Source: Longivirga sp036510975
GTDB lineage: Bacteria > Actinomycetota > Actinomycetes > S36-B12 > CAIYMF01
Direction: 5' to 3'
DNA: 64,000 nt
Assembly (NCBI GenBank): GCA_036510975.1
Contig: DATCCY010000072.1
Coordinates: 34,809 to 98,808 of the forward strand
Shown here piece after piece: positions 59,637 through 64,000 of this stretch. The number at the start of each line of letters is the position of its first letter. Within the stretch, counting starts at the first letter, position 1. Below the pieces are notes generated by a model. That model searched no databases. It had not been told where the DNA came from and saw nothing but the letters and a program-made list of their open reading frames with translations. Made by a program: the position numbers and the translations under genes.

Positions 59637-60715
59637 GACGTGAGCCACGCCCGCAGACCGGCCTCGACGCGATCGAGGTCGGCGACCGGGACGTACTCGT
59701 CCTGGTGGTGGGCCAGCGAGGGGTTGCCGGTGCCGAAGTTGACCGCAGGGACGCCGAGCGCGCTGAACCGGGCGACGTCGGTCCAGCCGAACTTCGGGCT
59801 CGGTGTGCCGCCGACAGCCGCGACGAACGCCTGCGCAGCCGGGTGCGACAGTCCCGGGAGAGCGCCGTCGACGGCGTCGACCACCGACACGTCGAAGCCC
59901 GCGAAGACCTCGCGCAGGTGGACCTCGCCCTCGACGGCGCTGCGGTTCGGCGCGAACCGATAGTTCACCGACACCACGCACTCGTCCGGGATGACGTTGC
60001 CCGCGACGCCGCCGCGGATGCCGACGGCGTTGAGACCCTCGCGATAGACGAGCCCGTCGATCTCGACCTCGCGCGGCTCGTAGGCCGACAGCCGCCGCAG
60101 GACCTCCCCCGCGTCGTGGATCGCGTTGTGCCCCATCCACGGGCGGGCGCTGTGCGCCCGAGTGCCCGTGGTGCGGACGTCGACGCGCATCGTGCCCTGG
60201 CATCCTGCCTCGACCACGGCGTTGGACGGCTCCATGAGCACCGCGAACTGCCCCGCGAGCAGCTCCGGGCGCTCGTCGGCGAGACGACGCAGACCGTTGA
60301 ACCTCGAGTCGATCTCCTCCGCCTCGTAGTAGATCCAGGTGACGTCCCTCGTCGGCGCCGACAGCGCGGCGGCGAGGCGCAGCGACACTGCCACGCCTCC
60401 CTTCATGTCGCAGGCACCGAGGCCGTAGACCCGCTCCTCGCCGTCGACCGAGACCAGGCGCGAGGGCAGGTTCTGGTTGGCCGGGACCGTGTCGAGGTGT
60501 CCTCCGACCACGACGCGCTCCGGGTGTCCGAGGTGCGTACGGGCGACGATGGTGTGTCCGTCGCGCACGACGTCAAGGTGGTCGTACTCCGCCAGCGCGT
60601 GCTCGACGGCGTCGGCGATCAGTCCCTCCGACCGCGACTCGCTCGGGATGTCGACGAGGGCGCGCAGCAGGTCGACGGCGTCGGCGGACAGGTCGAGCGC
60701 GGGGGTCCCGGTCAC
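59633..60715 (-). CDS. dapE: Succinyl-diaminopimelate desuccinylase
   Basis: This 360-residue M20 metallopeptidase-type enzyme has GGHLDTVPAN (metal His, Asp), GLGACDMKGG, YYEAEEIDSRFNG (catalytic Glu-Glu) and a late LAHHQDEYVP His. It would split N-succinyl-LL-diaminopimelate in lysine/peptidoglycan precursor synthesis. It is divergent from dapD, the enzyme two steps earlier. There is no SD; TAGGCT lies 6 nt before the GTG start. Confidence 0.92.
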   Translation of the reverse strand: MTGTPALDLSADAVDLLRALVDIPSESRSEGLIADAVEHALAEYDHLDVVRDGHTIVARTHLGHPERVVVGGHLDTVPANQNLPSRLVSVDGEERVYGLGACDMKGGVAVSLRLAAALSAPTRDVTWIYYEAEEIDSRFNGLRRLADERPELLAGQFAVLMEPSNAVVEAGCQGTMRVDVRTTGTRAHSARPWMGHNAIHDAGEVLRRLSAYEPREVEIDGLVYREGLNAVGIRGGVAGNVIPDECVVSVNYRFAPNRSAVEGEVHLREVFAGFDVSVVDAVDGALPGLSHPAAQAFVAAVGGTPSPKFGWTDVARFSALGVPAVNFGTGNPSLAHHQDEYVPVADLDRVEAGLRAWLTS

Positions 60716-60721
60716 GGCCGA

Positions 60722-60751
60722 AGCCTAACGATCGTGGTGTCTCGGTAGGTT
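60722..60751. promoter_or_regulatory. Back-to-back leaderless promoters of dapE and dapD
   Basis: TAGGCT on the minus strand (60722-60727) and TAGGTT on the plus strand (60746-60751) each lie 6 nt before a start codon with no SD. Only 18 nt separate the two -10 boxes, so the two -35 regions must overlap the opposite promoter. The genes may be linked in expression. Confidence 0.55.
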
Positions 60752-60757
60752 GGGCGC

Positions 60758-61687
60758 ATGACGCTGCTCTCCTCGCCGGCCTCCGCCGTCGGCCTCGCGA
60801 CGTACGCCGGTGACACGCTGCTCGAGGCCTGGTTCCCCGCGCCGGCGCTCTCAGCGACCCCCCTCGCCGTGGACGGGCTCGGCGAGATCGACCGCACCGA
60901 CGACCTGCGCGGCGTGCGTACCGTCACCGTCACGACGGCCGTCGCCGACCTGTCGGTGGCGCCGACCGACGCCGCCGACGCGTGGCTACGGCTGCACCTG
61001 CTCTCGCACCGCCTGGTCGCGCCTCGCACGGTGAGCCTCGACGGCGTGTTCGGCCTGCTGGCGAACGTGGCGTGGACCTCGGTCGGACCCGTGCCCATCG
61101 ACCGGCTCGGCGCCGTGCAGGCCTACGCGCGCAAGGACGGTCGCGTCGTCACCGTGCACGGAGTCGACAAGTTCCCGCGGATGGTCGACTACGTCGTCCC
61201 CACCGGCGTCCGCATCGCCGACGCCGACCGCGTGCGGCTCGGGGCGCACCTGGCCGCCGGCACGACCGTGATGCACGAGGGCTTCGTGAACTTCAACGCG
61301 GGCACCCTGGGCACGTCGATGGTCGAGGGCCGGATCTCCGCGGGGGTCGTCGTGGGCGACGGGTCCGACGTCGGCGGCGGCGCGTCGATCATGGGCACGC
61401 TGTCCGGTGGGGGGACGCAGGTCGTCACGATCGGCGAGCGCTGCCTCATCGGTGCCAACGCCGGGGTCGGGATCTCCCTCGGCGACGATTGCGTGGTGGA
61501 GGCCGGCTGCTACGTCACCGCCGGATCGAAGATCACCCTGCCGGACGGCGAGGTGACCAAGGGACGCGACCTGTCCGGGATGGACGGTCTGCAGTTCTGG
61601 CGCAACAGCGTCACGGGTGGCCTCGAGGCCCGCGCCCGCACGGGTTCCTGGGGCGGGCTCGCCGCCCACCTCCACCACAACGACTGA
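60758..61687 (+). CDS. dapD: 2,3,4,5-tetrahydropyridine-2,6-dicarboxylate N-succinyltransferase
   Basis: This 309-residue protein has a left-handed beta-helix made of hexapeptide repeats (about 170-270: GTLGTSMVEGRISAGVVVGD, then GGGASIMGTLSGGG). The N-terminal domain is of the actinobacterial DapD type. MVDYVVPTGVRIADADRVR is a family motif. It succinylates tetrahydrodipicolinate in the succinylase route to lysine. It starts at ATG 60758 behind a leaderless -10 box. Confidence 0.93.
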   Translation: MTLLSSPASAVGLATYAGDTLLEAWFPAPALSATPLAVDGLGEIDRTDDLRGVRTVTVTTAVADLSVAPTDAADAWLRLHLLSHRLVAPRTVSLDGVFGLLANVAWTSVGPVPIDRLGAVQAYARKDGRVVTVHGVDKFPRMVDYVVPTGVRIADADRVRLGAHLAAGTTVMHEGFVNFNAGTLGTSMVEGRISAGVVVGDGSDVGGGASIMGTLSGGGTQVVTIGERCLIGANAGVGISLGDDCVVEAGCYVTAGSKITLPDGEVTKGRDLSGMDGLQFWRNSVTGGLEARARTGSWGGLAAHLHHND

Positions 61688-61691
61688 GCCC

Positions 61692-61712
61692 GACCGACGA
61701 GCGCCGTCGGTC
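61692..61712 (+). terminator. Hairpin after dapD
   Basis: GACCGACG-AGCGC-CGTCGGTC is a perfect 8-bp stem with a 5-nt loop starting 4 nt after the dapD stop. It is a probable terminator without a U-tract. Confidence 0.6.
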
Positions 61713-61772
61713 CTGGGTGATCCGACCGCGTGTCACCACTCAGCACGGCGCGGCCGACACAGCTGAGAGGCC

Positions 61773-61792
61773 CAAGATCACGACTTGTGGAC
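61773..61792. repeat. 20-nt dispersed repeat shared with 5589-5608
   Basis: CAAGATCACGACTTGTGGAC differs at one base from the segment at 5589-5608. Both copies lie in intergenic DNA and next to AGAGGCC-like bases. No function is evident. Confidence 0.55.
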
Positions 61793-61842
61793 ACCACGAG
61801 GCAAGAAGCTGCGGGCTGGGTGGTTGGGGTCGGGGGTGGGTG

Positions 61843-63147
<1,305 letters not shown>

Positions 63148-63279
63148 CGTCGACGTGCAGGCGGATGCTCGCCCGACGCCCGATGACCGAACGCTACCCA
63201 CCGGTCGCAGCCGTGTCCCCCGACGGAAGCAAGCGTGACAGGGACCACAGGGCCGTTCGGGGAGGGGGGGCCGGGCGGG

Positions 63280-64000
63280 TCAGGCCACGCGCGCCAGGCG
63301 CCGGACGGCGGTGGCGACGCGCTCGTCGGTGGCGGTGAGGGCGACCCGCACGTGCTGGGCCCCGGCCGCGCCGTAGAACTCCCCCGGCGCGACGAGGATC
63401 CCCAGCCCGGCCAGCCAGCTCACCGTGTCCCAGCACGACTCCCCGCGCGAGGCCCACAGGTAGAGACCGGCCTCGGAGTGCTCGATCGCGAGGCCGGCGT
63501 CGAGCAGCGCAGAGAGCAGGTGGTCGCGGCGCCGCGCGTAGCGATGGCGCTGCTCGGCCACGTGCAGGTCGTCGCCCAGGGCGGCCGCGGCGGCCGCCTG
63601 CACCGGCGCCGGCACCATCAGCCCGAGGTGCTTGCGGGCCTCGAGCAGCGATGCCACCAGGTCGGCGTCGCCGAGGACGAGCCCGGCCCGGTAGCCGGCG
63701 AGGTTGGACCGCTTCGACAGGGAGTGCACCGCGAGCAGGTTCTCGTGCGACCCGCCGCAGACCCGCTCGTCGAGGATCGACACCGGCGTGGCCTCCCACG
63801 CGAGCTCCAGGTAGCACTCGTCGCTGACCACGATCGCCCCGCGCTCGCGCGCCCACGCCACCACCTTGGCCAGGTGCTCGACGGGCAGCACCCGCCCGGT
63901 GGGGTTGCTCGGCGAGTTGACCCAGACGAGCGACACCGGCTGCGGACCCAGCGCGATCGTCGAGTCGGACACGACCACCGTGCAGCCGGCGACCCGGGCG
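63280..64000 (-). CDS. dapC: Pyridoxal-phosphate aminotransferase, probable succinyldiaminopimelate transaminase, partial
   Basis: The last 239 residues of a class-I aminotransferase; the N-terminus lies beyond the right edge. NSPSNPTGRVL (substrate/PLP contact), VSDECYLELAW and SLSKRSNLAGYR with the PLP-binding Lys are visible. The C-terminal APGEFYGAAGAQHVRVALTA includes the Arg that binds carboxylate. This matches actinobacterial DapC, which fits dapE and dapD 3 kb away. Other aminotransferase substrates cannot be excluded. Confidence 0.82.
   Translation of the reverse strand, partial: ARVAGCTVVVSDSTIALGPQPVSLVWVNSPSNPTGRVLPVEHLAKVVAWARERGAIVVSDECYLELAWEATPVSILDERVCGGSHENLLAVHSLSKRSNLAGYRAGLVLGDADLVASLLEARKHLGLMVPAPVQAAAAAALGDDLHVAEQRHRYARRRDHLLSALLDAGLAIEHSEAGLYLWASRGESCWDTVSWLAGLGILVAPGEFYGAAGAQHVRVALTATDERVATAVRRLARVA

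Overview
The window is 64 kb of very GC-rich, densely packed actinobacterial chromosome. Codon use is strongly third-position G/C, GTG starts are common, and neighbouring genes often overlap by 4 nt (ATGA or GTGA). Gene content and order (sigE-anti-sigma-htrA-tatB, mrp, folP-type DHPS, tagA, DUF3117, dapE/dapD, and TetR-DUF3107-ferritin-like-DEAD helicase-ParA) resemble blocks I recall from Mycobacterium tuberculosis. The accessory content looks more like a Nocardioides/Aeromicrobium-type member of the Propionibacteriales. I saw no rRNA, tRNA, CRISPR array, transposase or phage gene. The organism assignment is an inference from style and synteny.

Region by region: (1) 1-888, an ECF sigma factor with a membrane partner cut by the window edge. 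(2) 953-13458, an amine-catabolism locus: class-I amidotransferase-type gamma-glutamyl hydrolase, SDR, aldehyde dehydrogenase, glutamine-synthetase-like ligase, choline-kinase-like phosphotransferase, choline/amino-acid permease, HutC-type GntR regulator and a covalent-FAD/GcvT dimethylglycine-oxidase-like enzyme. Two copies of a GGTCTAGACC palindrome lie at its promoters. (3) 13532-28584, housekeeping and small conserved genes: TetR, DUF3107, a second ECF/anti-sigma pair beside a Tat-exported Rieske lipoprotein, ferritin-like protein, DEAD-box helicase with a His/Lys-rich tail, orphan ParA, hydrolases, RecB-like nuclease, MarC and NUDIX. (4) 28695-36243, DUF2332, a stress-type membrane protein, acyl-CoA dehydrogenase, a small membrane protein/XRE pair, a quinone-oxidoreductase-like enzyme, a decayed hydrolase, a CPBP protease and a DapB-like reductase. 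(5) 36279-42078, a five-gene operon that reads as 4-hydroxyproline degradation (proline racemase/hydroxyproline epimerase, DapA-like deaminase, three-subunit flavoprotein dehydrogenase), preceded by a CitE-like CoA lyase.

(6) 43133-53343, a conserved envelope-stress region: MgtE-N/CBS protein plus DUF1003 partner, Mrp, then (minus strand) SigE, zinc-finger anti-sigma, RseB-like, DUF2993, HtrA and TatB, with a methyltransferase divergent from sigE. (7) 53415-64000, DUF3117, 3-methyladenine glycosylase, DivIVA-like protein, DHPS, an ICMT-like methyltransferase flanked by 46-nt inverted repeats, two LOG-family proteins, a DUF885 peptidase, the lysine genes dapE and dapD (divergent), citrate synthase and a dapC-type aminotransferase cut by the window end.

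A window-wide feature is a TANNNT box 6-8 nt before the start codon, with no Shine-Dalgarno sequence, at thirteen genes. This suggests leaderless transcripts and was used to choose several starts.
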